Under the pieces are notes generated by a model that was not told the origin of the DNA, did no database searches, and worked only from the letters and a program-made list of their open reading frames with translations. A DNA stretch of 64,000 nt from Colias croceus (Eukaryota; Arthropoda; Insecta; Lepidoptera; Pieridae), in the NCBI RefSeq assembly GCF_905220415.1, contig NC_059549.1, positions 7,812,001-7,876,000 of the forward strand. The letters run 5' to 3'. Shown here in pieces: positions 1-12,700 of the stretch. The position numbers and the translations under genes were made by a program. The stretch's first letter is position 1. Every line of letters starts with the position of its first letter.

Positions 1-389
1 TTGGTTTTGTTCTTGATATTTTGCCTTTCCGCTAATCTAATGAACCATATTGTAAATTGCATCTTTTTCAATATCGACGTAAACAAAAATAATGAGGTGT
101 GAGAGAAAATAACAAATTTAAAACCTTTAAAATTAATAAAAAGTACATATGATTCTGTTTGTTATTGATAATATGACGAATCATGTATTACTGCTCTATT
201 AGTGCATTATTCACCTGTCACAACTCACAACTCTATCTTTGTTCGTTGGCGCTTATTATAACAAGCGTTGAGTGTTCTAGAATGCCATTATCTGCCCTCC
301 AATTAATAGTTATGTACTTTATAATTAAATTTAGTTTTAGTTTAAATTTTACTATGCAACCTATTTTATTTAATTTTGATTGTTTCTAG
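1..389 (+). other. Intron sequence upstream of the takeout-like terminal exon
   Basis: AT-rich sequence ending in a good splice acceptor (tgtttctag at 381-389). A short frame open from the window edge to about position 102 meets two possible donors (GAC|GTAAAC and GAG|GTGTGA), but both leave it in phase 0, whereas the exon at 390 needs one carried-over base, so I do not call it an exon. The penultimate exon probably lies left of the window. Confidence 0.5.
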
Positions 390-541
390 GTCAAACTATC
401 CTGACATACATGAATAAAAATTGGCGCAGTATAGCACAGGAATTTGGCGGCCCGGTCTTTAAATACGGCGTTGAAACGATCCTTCACAACGTTTACAAAC
501 TTTTTGACTCAGTTCCAAAAGATAATATAATTCAACCTTAA
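390..541 (+). CDS. Takeout/JHBP-family protein, C-terminal exon (partial gene)
   Basis: Terminal coding exon of a secreted takeout/juvenile-hormone-binding-like protein; the rest of the gene is left of the window. After the acceptor at 388-389 the frame starts in phase 1 (two bases GT, then CAA) and gives about 50 residues, including YMNKNWRSIAQEFGGPVF and KLFDSVPKDNII, then TAA at 539-541. This fits the family's C-terminus: a conserved 'NENW' segment, an amphipathic helix with a Gly-Pro-Val-Phe-like turn, then 'F..VP.D.I'. Family members carry small hydrophobic ligands such as juvenile hormone or odorants in haemolymph or sensory tissue. A poly(A) signal lies eight bases after the stop. The family call is good; ligand and subfamily cannot be judged from this exon. 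Confidence 0.8.
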
Positions 542-548
542 ACATTAC

Positions 549-554
549 AATAAA
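549..554 (+). terminator. Polyadenylation signal of the takeout-like gene
   Basis: AATAAA eight bases after the stop codon, followed by AT-rich sequence with another AATAAA-like overlap. A very short 3' UTR is implied. Confidence 0.6.
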
Positions 555-1031
555 ATAAATTAAGATATATTACATTTTTATTATTTTACAATAAAATTCC
601 TGTGTTTGTGTGTGTGGACGTCGTAACTATAACCAAAAAGACAAAAATCTTAATTTAATGAAATCAACACTCAAAGAACTGTTTTAAAATTATTATAATT
701 TCAGAACGCGTGCTATTGCTTTACATTAGGGCGAGGTATTTTAAAGTTTAGACACTAATTTAAGGTAAATAATATTTTGAATTTACTTATTATAAGAGTC
801 TATTGAAAAATACAAATTTAGCACATTCTCTGTAGAATTTACCTAATGAACAATATTAACATGTAAAAAATTATGTTAATAGTTTGATACATGCTTTCTA
901 AATAACCAGTTATCGACAAGTCTCAAAAATATCTCGCCAATCGCCATAATGTATGTTCATAACATAGTTCAAAGATAGATAGGTAGTACATAGATGTACT
1001 AACATAAATTAAATACTGAGGATGAGAAAAT
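555..1031. other. Intergenic, AT-rich
   Basis: Space between two convergent genes (takeout-like + and gustatory receptor -). It presumably holds the 3' UTR of the receptor on the minus strand. I see no exon or repeat in it. Confidence 0.5.
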
Positions 1032-2165
1032 TCAAGCAATGTGCATAATTTGAAGTATAAAGATCAGGTATGTGGTAGTCACACTTACAAATTTAAGTAA
1101 TAATTGGATGTTTATATCGTACATGTCGAAAGCAGTTATGTGAAGCGGCCAAACTTCTATCGCTTTCATAAAAGTCTTTGCTTCAATTCTCTTTACACTC
1201 GGAGTCTTATAATTTATAATAACTTCATTAACTAAAGCCTTAGTCTGGCTTCTGATTGCCAGTACTTCTTCACAAATATACGCTATCAGGACAAGCGTAC
1301 ATACTTCAACAGAGCCCCATAATGTAATAGCCAGGATGTAAATATAAATACGACTATAAAAGCGTAAATAGGTGACTAACGATACTAAGATAAACACAAA
1401 TGTCGATACTATAATTGCAAAAAAGTTTAAATCGAAAACCGTGTTTATTAGTTCGCAAGATTCTCCAATCAGACAATACGCGATAGCCAATGATTTAATC
1501 TGCATATTTTTTTCTAAAACGTTTTGGCCATTATAGAAAACATTATTCCTTCTCTTCCATCTGAATGCGATTACAAGATGACTTTGATTTATTTTTTCCA
1601 AATATTTATTTATGACTCGTTGCCTTTCTGATATTATATTTAAATAGGTATATAAGGCAAAGACTTCGACATGACGCTCAATAACTAATAGTATGAATAT
1701 AATGACAAAAATTGACCAAATGTTATTGTAAGAAAATTGAAAAATACAAAACATAAGAAATCCAATAATCATCAGAAATAATTTTAGTGTAACTTTCCAT
1801 TTAAATTTGAAATAAAAATTTTGATCAATTCTCAACAATGAATCAATCTGAGCAACATTTGTTATGATGCGAATGTGTTTTTCGCCAAAACGCGTATAAT
1901 TGAAAATCATAGATAAAATATACTTAAGCAGCACTAATAAAGACGGTATAGCATTTTCAAAATGAGGGAATATTGGCGTGTTAAATACACCGAGAGCATA
2001 ATAAATAGTAATCAAGCAAACCAACGAAACGGTGTATTTTCTCATATTTGCTGTAGGCGCAGATATGTTTCCTTCTTTACAACAGTATCTAAATATTCCA
2101 AAACACTTTTCCACATTTGCCAACCATTTCAAGGATTCTACAATATGACCGAGATGTGTTTCCAT
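1032..2165 (-). CDS. Gustatory receptor (insect Gr family), single exon
   Basis: Complete 377-residue ORF for a seven-transmembrane insect chemoreceptor channel subunit, expected in the dendritic membrane of taste neurons with an intracellular N-terminus. Hydrophobic segments lie near residues 49-62, 69-90, 125-145, 150-172, 248-272, 278-305 and 355-375. The C-terminus reads TTYLIFILQ, matching the TYhhhhhQ signature of the family, and the length is typical (350-450). Start chosen at the ATG giving full family length. The gene is intronless; single-exon Grs are known among the expanded putative bitter receptors of Lepidoptera. A donor-like GTAAGT occurs in the coding sequence just before the signature, but reading through it preserves the motif, so I treat it as unspliced. 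The Gr family evolves too fast to name an orthologue. Confidence 0.88.
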   Translation of the reverse strand: METHLGHIVESLKWLANVEKCFGIFRYCCKEGNISAPTANMRKYTVSLVCLITIYYALGVFNTPIFPHFENAIPSLLVLLKYILSMIFNYTRFGEKHIRIITNVAQIDSLLRIDQNFYFKFKWKVTLKLFLMIIGFLMFCIFQFSYNNIWSIFVIIFILLVIERHVEVFALYTYLNIISERQRVINKYLEKINQSHLVIAFRWKRRNNVFYNGQNVLEKNMQIKSLAIAYCLIGESCELINTVFDLNFFAIIVSTFVFILVSLVTYLRFYSRIYIYILAITLWGSVEVCTLVLIAYICEEVLAIRSQTKALVNEVIINYKTPSVKRIEAKTFMKAIEVWPLHITAFDMYDINIQLLLKFVSVTTTYLIFILQIMHIA

Positions 2166-2602
2166 AGGTCCGGATATAAAATGCGAAATATATTAATTAT
2201 TAATCAATTACTTAGTTACTTCAAACTTTTTTAATTAAAAATTACACGACGATGCGCGACAATATATAAATGGAAAGTGCAGGCAACGAATGTTTTACAA
2301 TCAATCGATTAAACACTTAGATTAATAAGTGTTTAATGTAATGGTTTTAGAGTTCCATAAATGAAATACATTTTTTAATATCCAACACCTACTATAGATA
2401 TATTTGTGTGTTGTCAATTAGTGAATATAGGTATATTTAATCAGTACTATAATTATTGTGATGAACTAATTACTGATATCTAATATGAGATTCCTATCCA
2501 GAATAATCCAGATTGCAGTATCCATGTTAAAACTAAAAGTTTCATGTTTAGTTTTATAGCAATACATGCTTATATATAGGTACATAATTGAAAAAAAAAA
2601 TA

Positions 2603-2650
2603 TCTCGAGGCGGGATTCGAACAATTGTTCTCTCAGCCACCCGCGATCCC
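2603..2650 (-). repeat. tRNA-like remnant (A-box/B-box), probably SINE debris
   Basis: On the minus strand there is a TGGCTGAG A-box-like motif and a GTTCGAATCCCGCC B-box-like motif only about 12 bases apart. That is too close for a tRNA, so this is a deleted tRNA-like or SINE head, not a working gene. Confidence 0.45.
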
Positions 2651-2831
2651 ACCTCATTGCTGAGTCACAGTATTCGATACGGATCTACCAGTTTATGAGT
2701 TTACTATCGCTGAGTCTTTAAAATTTTTCATGTTTTGATTACAGTTCGTAACTAGCTGTTTTACTTTTGACAAATATTCTTATTTTTAATGTAATAATCA
2801 GCGAAAGAGCTTTAGCTGTTTTGCTTTAGCA

Positions 2832-2912
2832 AAGGACACCCCCGTAGAAAATCGGCGTCCCAAACGATAGCGATTTTGATGCCGATTAATTATCTACGGG
2901 GGTATTTTCCTT
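2832..2912. repeat. Small palindromic (MITE-like) element
   Basis: Imperfect inverted arms: ACCCCCGTAGA ... ATCGGC on the left and GCCGAT ... TCTACGGGGGT on the right, extended outward by AAGGA/TCCTT. No clear target-site duplication. Confidence 0.55.
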
Positions 2913-3569
2913 GGTGCGAGCTTGCCAAAGCGTGCTCAACTCCCACATTAAAAAGGTCACTTAATAAATTAAGATATATTTTTAACTTAGAACGTAATCT
3001 TGCTATAAAAAACTCCTCCAAAAGAAAAACTGTTTCATTTGGATTTTAAAAGTTTTACTATTCAAACTGCGATGATGAGAACTGGATCAAAGGAATGGAA
3101 TTTCAATTCAACTGTCAAAAATCCCAGCTGAAATGCGGACTTGCGCTCGTCGTATCGACCGTCTCAATTTTAGGCATGCCACTAACTTATCGATACTATG
3201 GATTTTAACCTCATATCGGGATATGCCATAGAAGTGATAGACTAAAGAATAAGATGACTCTTATAAGAAAACACTGTATGAATTTTGCATGTAGGACAAA
3301 AATTAAGCTGTTCAAAAAGAAAAAACTAACAATTAACTCTACATATTTTACACAGTTTTCCGTTAAAGCTCGCCTACTAGGCTCTGTACGAGATTTACTG
3401 AGTTCTGTATTTCCTGAATATTTACTACAAACTTTATAGTACAAAGAAGTATCAGTAGGTAGATATTGTGTTAAAAACTTTAATTATTATTTTTCTGCAA
3501 TAGTGGGGTGTTATTCCGTTGAAACAAAGTTCATGCGTTAGGTAAAATAATCCCTTCAAAAAAGTATCG

Positions 3570-3710
3570 ATGTTCATCGTCGCTCCCTTCAGCTTAGGGG
3601 TTGTATTAAGGCACAACGACGCGGCTGCGGTCGCGCGACGGACGCGCGGGAGGCTGCTATTGCAGCCAACCGTCGCGTTAGACAAACACATCGATCACAA
3701 CGCGACAACC
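3570..3710 (+). promoter_or_regulatory. GC-rich 5' UTR/promoter-proximal region of transporter exon 1a
   Basis: A GC- and CpG-rich block stands out from the AT-rich surroundings just before the start codon at 3711. It is open in the coding frame back to an ATG at 3570, so a longer N-terminus is formally possible. I prefer 3711 because its context (caaccATGG) is strong and the upstream translation has no family features. A possible acceptor (ctattgcag, ending 3663) could mean a non-coding exon further upstream. Confidence 0.5.
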
Positions 3711-3797
3711 ATGGGTCAGACCGCTGGTGCCGAAAGTAACCCTGACAACGACGACGAGGAGCCGCGTATCCACGTCAACCCGACCGAAAGCTCACTG
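3711..3797 (+). CDS. Transporter exon 1a (start codon, phase 0 end)
   Basis: Begins at ATG with strong context and encodes 29 residues starting MGQTAGAESNPDNDDEEP, an acidic hydrophilic cytosolic head. The consensus donor CTG|GTAAGT follows. The 12.4 kb intron after it contains two other candidate first exons. Confidence 0.75.
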
Positions 3798-6700
3798 GTA
3801 AGTTCCGAGTTATGTCATTTAGAATTCATTCAATAATCCGCATTGCTGCTGCTTGCAGAATAATGATTTAAAAAGAGTCACTAACTAATTCTGTAAGGAT
3901 TAGGTGTTTATTTTTATAGTTTTTTTTATACTTAATTATAAAAGTTGGTTACGTAACCATTTGGAATGGTAGAGCTTTTTTAATACGGGGAAATTATATA
4001 GTAGAGCAAGTGTGTCAGGTACCTTTATAATATTTTTTAAATCTTTGAGGTAAATTTAATATCATTTCAAGAAGCATAAAGACAAAATAAGATTGATGTT
4101 AATATTTATTGAGATTTTAGCAAACTAAAGAGTAAAGAGTAACATATTATAATGTATTGTATTGTTATTTATCTATTTTATATAGGTATGTATTTATTAC
4201 TGTAACTTTAAATGTAAATTCATGATTATTAATAAATATAATATTTCAACTGCAGCATTTAATAATTTTTACAAAATACACACTTTTACTCGTCTACTAA
4301 GCAGGCGCAATAATAATTCAGCGTGTTAGCTTTTCGGAAATTATTTTTTAGCGTCTACAAGTAAAAACTATAAATAAAAAAGCAGATTATATAATGATTA
4401 AGTTTATATTTTAATACATTTTAAATGTAACTTCATTAAATAAGGTAGTACTTACTGCTGTATCAAAAATAGAATTACATTTAAATATATCGGTGAGATT
4501 TTCACTAATTAAATACTAACTACTTAAAAATATAATATTGTATTTGTAGAGTTTACATAAATATGGAAATATAAACTTAAAGTATCATCCAAACAGTGTA
4601 TGAATATTTCATATTGTTTGAATATTAATTATTATCCTAATAAATTACCTTTATTGAAGAACTGGTAGGGGGGATGCGAATAGTCATGAATGTTGTCACT
4701 TGATAAAATTCCTTCTCAGAAAACGAATTAAATTTTCGCGCGCATGTTACGCACTTGGCGCGTGTTTTTATTTTGACAGTTGTCGTTCCGACAGCAAGAA
4801 GAACACAGTGCTTGCGTTGTTTCGTGTAAAACGAAACGTTTCGACTAGCCCCATTGTTAATGAAATCAGCTGTCAAATATCCAAAAGATTAAATAAAAAC
4901 ATTTAAAGAATTTAATTCAGTGCCTGAGATTGTGTATTTTATTGTTATTGAAGACTGAATGTAACGCTTACCACCATGGGGGTTGTGTTGTGCAGTTAAT
5001 ATTATTTGTGCTGTCAAAGTATAAAATCAAAATAATCTATTTCGTGTTTGAAATGTTCTTTAATTAAAAATAAAATATAAACATTGACTCTTTAAATCAC
5101 AAGTGTTCAGTGAACATATTATTTCTAGTTTAGGCTAAACGTTTTGTTAAACGTCGTCTTAGATAATAACATTAAAGTCCAAAATGTCTAAAGTGTCTTT
5201 GAGCAATATTCCATCAAATCCAAGAATAAATCGCTTACGCACATTTTCCAGGGTGAGTGGATTATATTTAATATTTATTGTTCACAACTATTCGTAATTT
5301 GAATTTTCATTATCGTTCAGTTTTGTTTTGAGGTTAGTTAACATTGAACTTCATAATTATTAATGTTTTGTAAATAACATATCTTAAGCTTTTTAAAATA
5401 TTTACAAAAGCATTTCGCTTTTATAGGGTTCATTTATTTTTTTACAATTGGCCGTAGATAAGCAAAAAGGATCCAACCCACAACATGACCAAAAATGAGT
5501 TAAATATACCAAACTGCTCGTCTAGGTCTATATTTTCAATTAGCAAAAACAATCAAAGTAAAATATGAATATTTTGACGTTTAAATTAGCTTTGTTGGCT
5601 ATATAAATTCACTGTAAATCAAAATTTACTAGGTACACATTTTATCAAAATTTATACCTAGTAGATCCTATTTCGGCTAAACTGTACATTATAGGGCGTA
5701 GAGTTGAGAGTCGTAATTTTTTTTATGGTTAGCTATTGTCCTATGGAACCTAAATCTGAAATTTCACACCAAGGAAACTTTTAGTTTTTGAGTTATGAAT
5801 TTTTGAAAATCGTAAAATTACTATAGAAAATTACTCCATCTTGTTCTTGTTACGCATATTTATTGTTTTGTCAATGTCAACCTGACACACAGCACCTGCT
5901 TAGTGTGATTCATTTCAAGTACAACATTTCTAACCATTAAATAGAGTAATTAATTTTATTTAACTTTTTACGAAAAAAAAAACACTCCGAACTCGAAACA
6001 AGTTAGGTTAGGTTATGTTAGACTTTTTTTAAACAATCGAGCGGAGCGAGCGCAGCGAGCGGAGCGTCTCGAATTGTTTTACGTGAAATGCAAATGAATA
6101 GCCAAATTTGACACTTAATTTATTTTGTTTAACTTTTTACGAAAAAAAAAAAACTCTCCGAACTCGAAACAAGTTAGGTTAGGTTATGTTAGACTTTTTT
6201 TAAACAATCGAGCGGAGCGAGCGCAGCGAGCGGAGCGTCTCGAATTGTTTTACGCCAAATTTGACATTGACAAAATAATAAATATGCGTAACAAAAACAA
6301 GATGGAGTAACTTTCTAAAGTAATGTTCCGATTTTCAAAAATTCGTAACTCAAAAACTAAAAGTTTCCTTGGTGTGAAATTTCAGATTTGGGTTCCATAA
6401 GACAATAGCTAACCACAAAAAAATTGTCGACTCTCAACTCCACGCCCTATAATGTACAGTTTTACCCCTATTTCTATGATAATGTTAATACATACCTTCA
6501 ACAAAGAAAACAATGTAAAAATAATGTATATTTTTTTGCTCATAAGTTATTATATTGTTGCTAAAATTGAACATAGGTAGGTAGTTACTAAAAAATTAAT
6601 GTTCTGTATTGATGGATCTTGATAATTTTAAAGTTTATAAGCATACAATGCAAGTATATAATGCTACATTTCCAATTTTCTATATCAGTGGGTGTTTTTT

Positions 6701-9700
6701 CCTCTGTTGCTCTTTGTCTTGAATAAAAATCAAACTAGTAACTACCTAGTTATAAGCTATGGAATATTCCATTAATTATCAACTCAAGTAATACAGATTA
6801 ACTATACTTTTATTTGAAATTAATTAAGTTACAATAGTGGTTCTATGGTGAAGACCATAAACTTCAATTATAAAGTTTAAGTTTAGAGACTAGATGATCA
6901 TAATATAATATTTCAAATATTTTTTTGAAATTTATCTGTATATCACCACTGCTCCTAACAGTGAAGAAAAAACCATAAGATAACTGGCATGAACGGCATG
7001 TGAAAGAATTAAAAATTTGAGTGTGATCCTAGCCTGAAAAGAAAGTGAATTGATGATGATTACTATAAGACAGATACCCACTGGCCAAGACAAATAATAA
7101 ATAATATGTTATATATATCCAAAAATAATTATAGCAATATTACTTGAACCTGTGATTTTATGACCTGAATTGTTGCATAAGAAGCCTTGTCAGAGCTTGA
7201 TGGTCTTTATTTAAAAAAAATTACTTTCATTGTTATTTCTTGACATTAATTTTTTTAGAAGAGTTCTAAGCCTAGGCTTTAGAAAGTTATGAATAGTTCT
7301 CAAGATTATTATCATGTAGTTTAAAGATTAATGTTATGTTTATTTTCCAATGATAGTATAAATATTTACACTGTATACTGTAGTAGTAGGGGAGCCCAGG
7401 ATGCTAAATGTGGATTTACTTGAGCGTCACGGGAACCTATTAGAATTGGTAGATTAGACCATAGCGAGAAAAAAGGTCCTATAATGTTTTCACTTTTAGC
7501 GGTGGGGAAGGGTTTTTTGATTTTTTTTAATTTAAAAAAGAAAAAAAATGGCTTGGAAATACTCAAGCGCGTTAGATATTGATATTTTGCATGCTCCAGG
7601 ACGTCACTGAAAAAAAGTATACGTTAATCTGACGATTAAAGTGGCGATTTAATCGCTATGAAGAAAGGGTAAAAAATTAAAGTAATATTATTCGAGCGCG
7701 TCAGATTAATATCTGGGGGGGTTAATTACAATATAAGAAGTCCCCATTTCGCTAATCTGACGATTCGAGCTCAACCTTAGGGAATTATGGATTATTCAAA
7801 TTTTCCAGCGGGGCCCCTGAGCGCACCCACCAACCATAACTGCTCATATTGACTAGAGGTACTAATGAATAGCTAAGGTACCGTCCCTAATAGTAATCTG
7901 ACGTGCTCGAGTAAATCCCAAAATCCCCTCTTGGGCTCCCCTACTATAGTGTATAGCTATAGAAGTAAGTCACAAGGACATCCATAAACATTGCTTCCAA
8001 CTCATTAGGTTCAATGTCACAAGCTTTAGGCTGTTTAATATGTCAGCGGCTATTATTTTATTGACAGGATACACACTTGAGTGCTTATGCTTTGATAAAT
8101 AGAAAAAATAATCTTGGGACAATTTCCATCCTACTAATATTATAAATGCTATAAATAATGTTTTCCTGAATAAATGAATAAATAAATGCAAAAAGTTTGT
8201 GAGGATGTGTATGTGTGTGTTTGTTACTCTTTCACGCAAATACTACTGAACCAATTACAATGAAATTATGCACACATGTAGAGGATAACTTGGATTAACA
8301 CATAGGATAGGTTTTATACCGGAAATCCCACGGGAACTGTGTGTCTTTAGATACAATCATGGAAAAAATCTGATGGTGGTAGAAATATTTTTCTATTCTT
8401 TTTATAATATTTTAAAATTGGTACACTAGATACATGGCATTAAAAGACAGCCTCATGTTTTAAAATTTCAGGAACAACCCACAGCATGCTTAAACATCTT
8501 ACATTATATTAAGATTATTTTAGGTTCAGAACATATCTACAAAAAAAATGAGTATATTTATTATCCCTGAAAACAACCTATTTTTCATGTCTAACAATGA
8601 TGTTGTGTTAATTACTCGCCGTTACATCAAAACAATTATCTCACAAACAAATTGCTGTAAATGGATGTAGCTTAAAGTGACAACATAATATTCATGTTTT
8701 TAACATCACCTTTATGGCTGTTTACATTAGTTAATCATTATAAATCTGTATGTTTAAATTTACATTCTTTATACAGAGCTTAACATTCTAACTCTACAAT
8801 AAAATGCTTATATTCAACAGGGATTGTCATAAAAATATATTTCAATGACTACAATTTAAAGTAGCATACAGGATAAACAGATAAGAATTACTGTCCTCAT
8901 ATTTGTTTAGCTCTATTGAACAATAAGACGCATACAGTTCTTATGAAATCATTAAGTACCGTTTTACTGATAATAATTGCAAGTTGATCTAGCTAGGTTA
9001 AGTAGGTACCATCATGATAATCATTCTCGTTTGCTTGTAGATTATTGATGTCCAAGCAATTATAGTCAATCAAAATACGACATTCGATTTTAAATGCATA
9101 AGATATATTTTTTTGTATATGAATAAAGGTATCATGATATAACTGAAAAAATAAACCTTTGGTGTTATGGAACCCGTTAAGCTATTTTAAATAATTACAA
9201 ATATGGCATGTGAATTAATTTTATAGGCATTCCAATTCCTAATTACATTCTTTATACTGAATTTGGTGGACTTGAGGAATTTTATTTTATTACTTTGCAG
9301 AACCAATTTACTATGTTATTTAGCTACCAACCTAGTTTACGCGTGTGTACTCGTATTTTCAATACGCCTAAGTACGCTTTCAATTGAACTTTTAATAACA
9401 AACATTTTAAGACAATGCTGATATTCACTTTCTCTGAACTCTAAGAACACTGAGTTAAAATGAGAAACAGCCTCGGTTTTTATTTTAATCTTTAATTTAT
9501 AATGCTGCTTTAATTAACTATTCTGAGAATAAAATATTTTTGTTTTACGTCATCGTAAAAATTAACAAATGCGTTGGAATATTCCATCTAAGTGTTTGAA
9601 AATATTAATTAAAACCACTTAAATAATCGACAAAAATAAAGTATTGGAAAATAATGTAGAGAATCAAAAATACGTATACATCTACTCGGTATATAAGGTA

Positions 9701-12700
9701 ACAATAGTAGCTCCTAGTTACTAGTACCACTAGAGCTATTGAAGTTGCAAATGACCTGACGATAACAGCTGTTTACATGCAATCGATCGCTCGGTCAATA
9801 CAAAATAACACCCATTTCAGTTTTATTACAGTTTCAGTCTATTCGATGGTAGATTATTCACAGAGCCACTGGGGATGTGACCTGCATTATACTACATTAT
9901 ACTCTTATTGCGTGACGGTACAATTCACTACAACTGGGCTTCGTTAGTAATGCACTCATTGCCGATTGTTAATTACGTACATATAGGTAATAAAGTGGAC
10001 TAAATGATAGATGAGATACATGTCTGTGATCTCGCCTGTGTTCTACTTTACATAGAACAAAACATTTCTATCATGCCATTCACGGAGAATAACATGAGTG
10101 AACGATTCTATCAATTGTCGGTGATAATTCTTTAGGAAATTTGCAAAAATTGTAGCGAAATTGAAAAGGATTTATGAATGTTCCCAGAATTAATCTGTGA
10201 TATAATGTGCGTTTCTATGATGAGTATAATATGTCGAGATAGAAATGAAAGTCTCGCCATTAGCATCTGCAAAACATTAATAGCTGTTCTAAACATTAAG
10301 TAGTTTTGTAATATCTTACTTTGATTCTCATTTAACCTGAGCCCTCTTCGAGTCTACCCGATAAATTGTGTAACATTGGGCATGAGGCCAAGTAAAGCAT
10401 TCATAGATGCATCGCGCTGCATGCGAAATGGGATGAACATATTTTTCTATTATATTCCTATTGATAATCATCCGTGCGGATAAAGTATTGAAATTTGAAA
10501 TATATAGAGTAGGAGCTATATAAAGGCATATATTTTTAATGTATATAATACGTGTATTGGTACTTCACTTTTTTACACGCTTTTTATTAGCTTCACCTGT
10601 TTACTTAGCATCACAGAAAAAATTTGCTTACAATTTATTTTACAAGAGATAAACACATTCGTGCAATTAGCTAATTACATTGAGTTAGTTTGTTTTAGGT
10701 AGTCTTATTATCTAACAGCGTGATGACTTTATGATTGTTGTCAAGTTTGGAATGTTAATAATTAAAGGTAATTTGTAATGGCCCGGTTGTGTTAAATACA
10801 CAAAATTTACATTTATTAAGGCCAGAGTTATTATCGGACTACCACGTTACCATTTTAAAGGAGCACATTTTAAATTTAATTAATTTATTTGCTTTATAAT
10901 AATACATACTTTACGTTTATCAGGACATCGTTGATTAGGATATGTTTATCGAATTATTGTATATAGCAGTTGATACTTGTCTTATCATTACTAGTTGACT
11001 TTTCAGCTAAGTGAGTGAAGTGTATTTTAAATTTTTCTGTGACTTTATCTGAATTAAACTTGCTTTGAATTGAAACTCGAAAGTATGGTGAGTTTGAATT
11101 TTTAATCGTTATTTTAGTAAATCGTCGAGTTTTACATAATTATAATTACTGAGCAGTTTGCGTATTTCATGAAAATGCTTTTGCCGGATAGATTATATAT
11201 TTTCTTTCTTTCATCTTTCTTTATTCAATGGCTCGGTACAGTCCTCAGAGCTTAGGTACCCTGTAAAAAGAGATTCTTAAAATAAATGTCCAATTAAATT
11301 GCTTAAATACCATTGCACTAAATTAGCCAATTATAAATTATGTCATCGCTAACAGTTTATATTTTATTAACATAAATAAAAGTCGAGGTATGCTGAATGC
11401 TCTAAATGACCCGACTTCCTAATTACTAGTTTTTTTTAATTTTTCCGGTGCAATAGAGGTTTTCAGGTCACGGAAATATGCCTAATCGATTAAAGGAACA
11501 TTTTAAACGTCGCTTTCCGTGGATATAATTTCTTACATCCTAAAAGCAAACAGTAACAATGTTCAATGCCAGAATATTGAACGAATTATTAGAATATTTT
11601 TAGTTTAGAAGCGATATTAACTAAAACTAAACATTACTTTTTCTAAATCTTAACATTTCGTAGCTTGAACAAAGATACTCCCCAGTCCCCATGCAATACA
11701 AATGTAGAAATAGAATACTTAAAATAAGTAGTAAGTACCTAGTCTCTTTTTCTAACAATTATTTTACTACATTGATAAAAGTATACAATATCGGCTTGCT
11801 AGGAATTGATACTTCGAAAATCAAATCATGTTTCCACTCGTCTCTGAGAGCAAAGTAAGAAGTTTGACCGTAGCATCTTGAAGTCAAATAGAAACCCAAT
11901 TACTCTTCCACTAATAAAACGAGAAACGTGCGACACTAATCAATTAATGGCAATCATTATCACGTGTGTGCCACGACCAAGCGTACGTTTGTATTTACAA
12001 AATTTTCTGAAGTGCCTATGGCGCCAAAGTACAATTAAGATTTGATAGAATTGAATCGAGGTCAACTTTAAACAATTGTTGGTTAATGGACAATACTTGT
12101 GATTAATTAATGATCATGTTTAGATTAATATTATCGTTGGAAGAATTTTGGAAATTATCCACAATCAGTCGGTGACAGTTGCACATGTCGTCAAACTTTT
12201 GGATTCTAGGAAGTGCCGATGTTTTCCTTCACAAATTGAAGCAGAAGCAGTGGTGCAGATATTATTCAGATAAACATTTAAAAAACCATTTCATAACCGT
12301 TGATATATTTATTATTGAATCGCAAAGCTGTTCTGAAATCATTACTTTTACAAACTTTACTAGCGTCGGATTCAAAATTACAAATATGTAGGTACGTACC
12401 TATAAATGCTTTGTTATTATACTCGTATTCATGCCGAGAGTTCATTACACTGATCACTTCTTTGTCCGAAACATTTACATAGCCATCGCATTTGCACTTT
12501 ATGTATTTTTCTCAGTGAAATGGAAGGGCTATAAATGTATTATCTTCACTTTATTACTAAGGATAATAAGGATAATATAATTAATTACGAATAACAATGA
12601 AATTTTATACTTAACTAGCTTTCCGCCGGCGGCTCCGCCCGCGGTTTCAAAGAAAAACTCGCATAGTTCCCGTTTCCGTGGAATTTTCGGGGAAACCTAT

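Larger units (their letters stand above)
2166..3569. other. Intergenic region between Gr (-) and the transporter gene (+)
   Basis: Divergent intergenic space that must contain the promoters of both neighbours. It holds a tRNA-like remnant (2603-2650) and a small palindromic element (2832-2912). I recognise no other exon; short ORFs here have no family features. Confidence 0.5.

Noticed and set aside
1..102. Open frame at the left edge as the penultimate takeout exon
   Set aside because: Both donors leave phase 0 but the next exon needs phase 1, and the protein does not clearly match the family.
3211..3691. Small overlapping ORFs upstream of exon 1a on both strands
   Set aside because: No family features; the GC-rich part is explained as transporter 5' UTR.
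6001..6025. TTAGG TTAGG-like runs ('gttaggttaggttatgttag') that resemble the insect telomere repeat, also at about 6172-6195
   Set aside because: Only two units each, inside the duplicated core of a hAT-type element; not a telomeric array.
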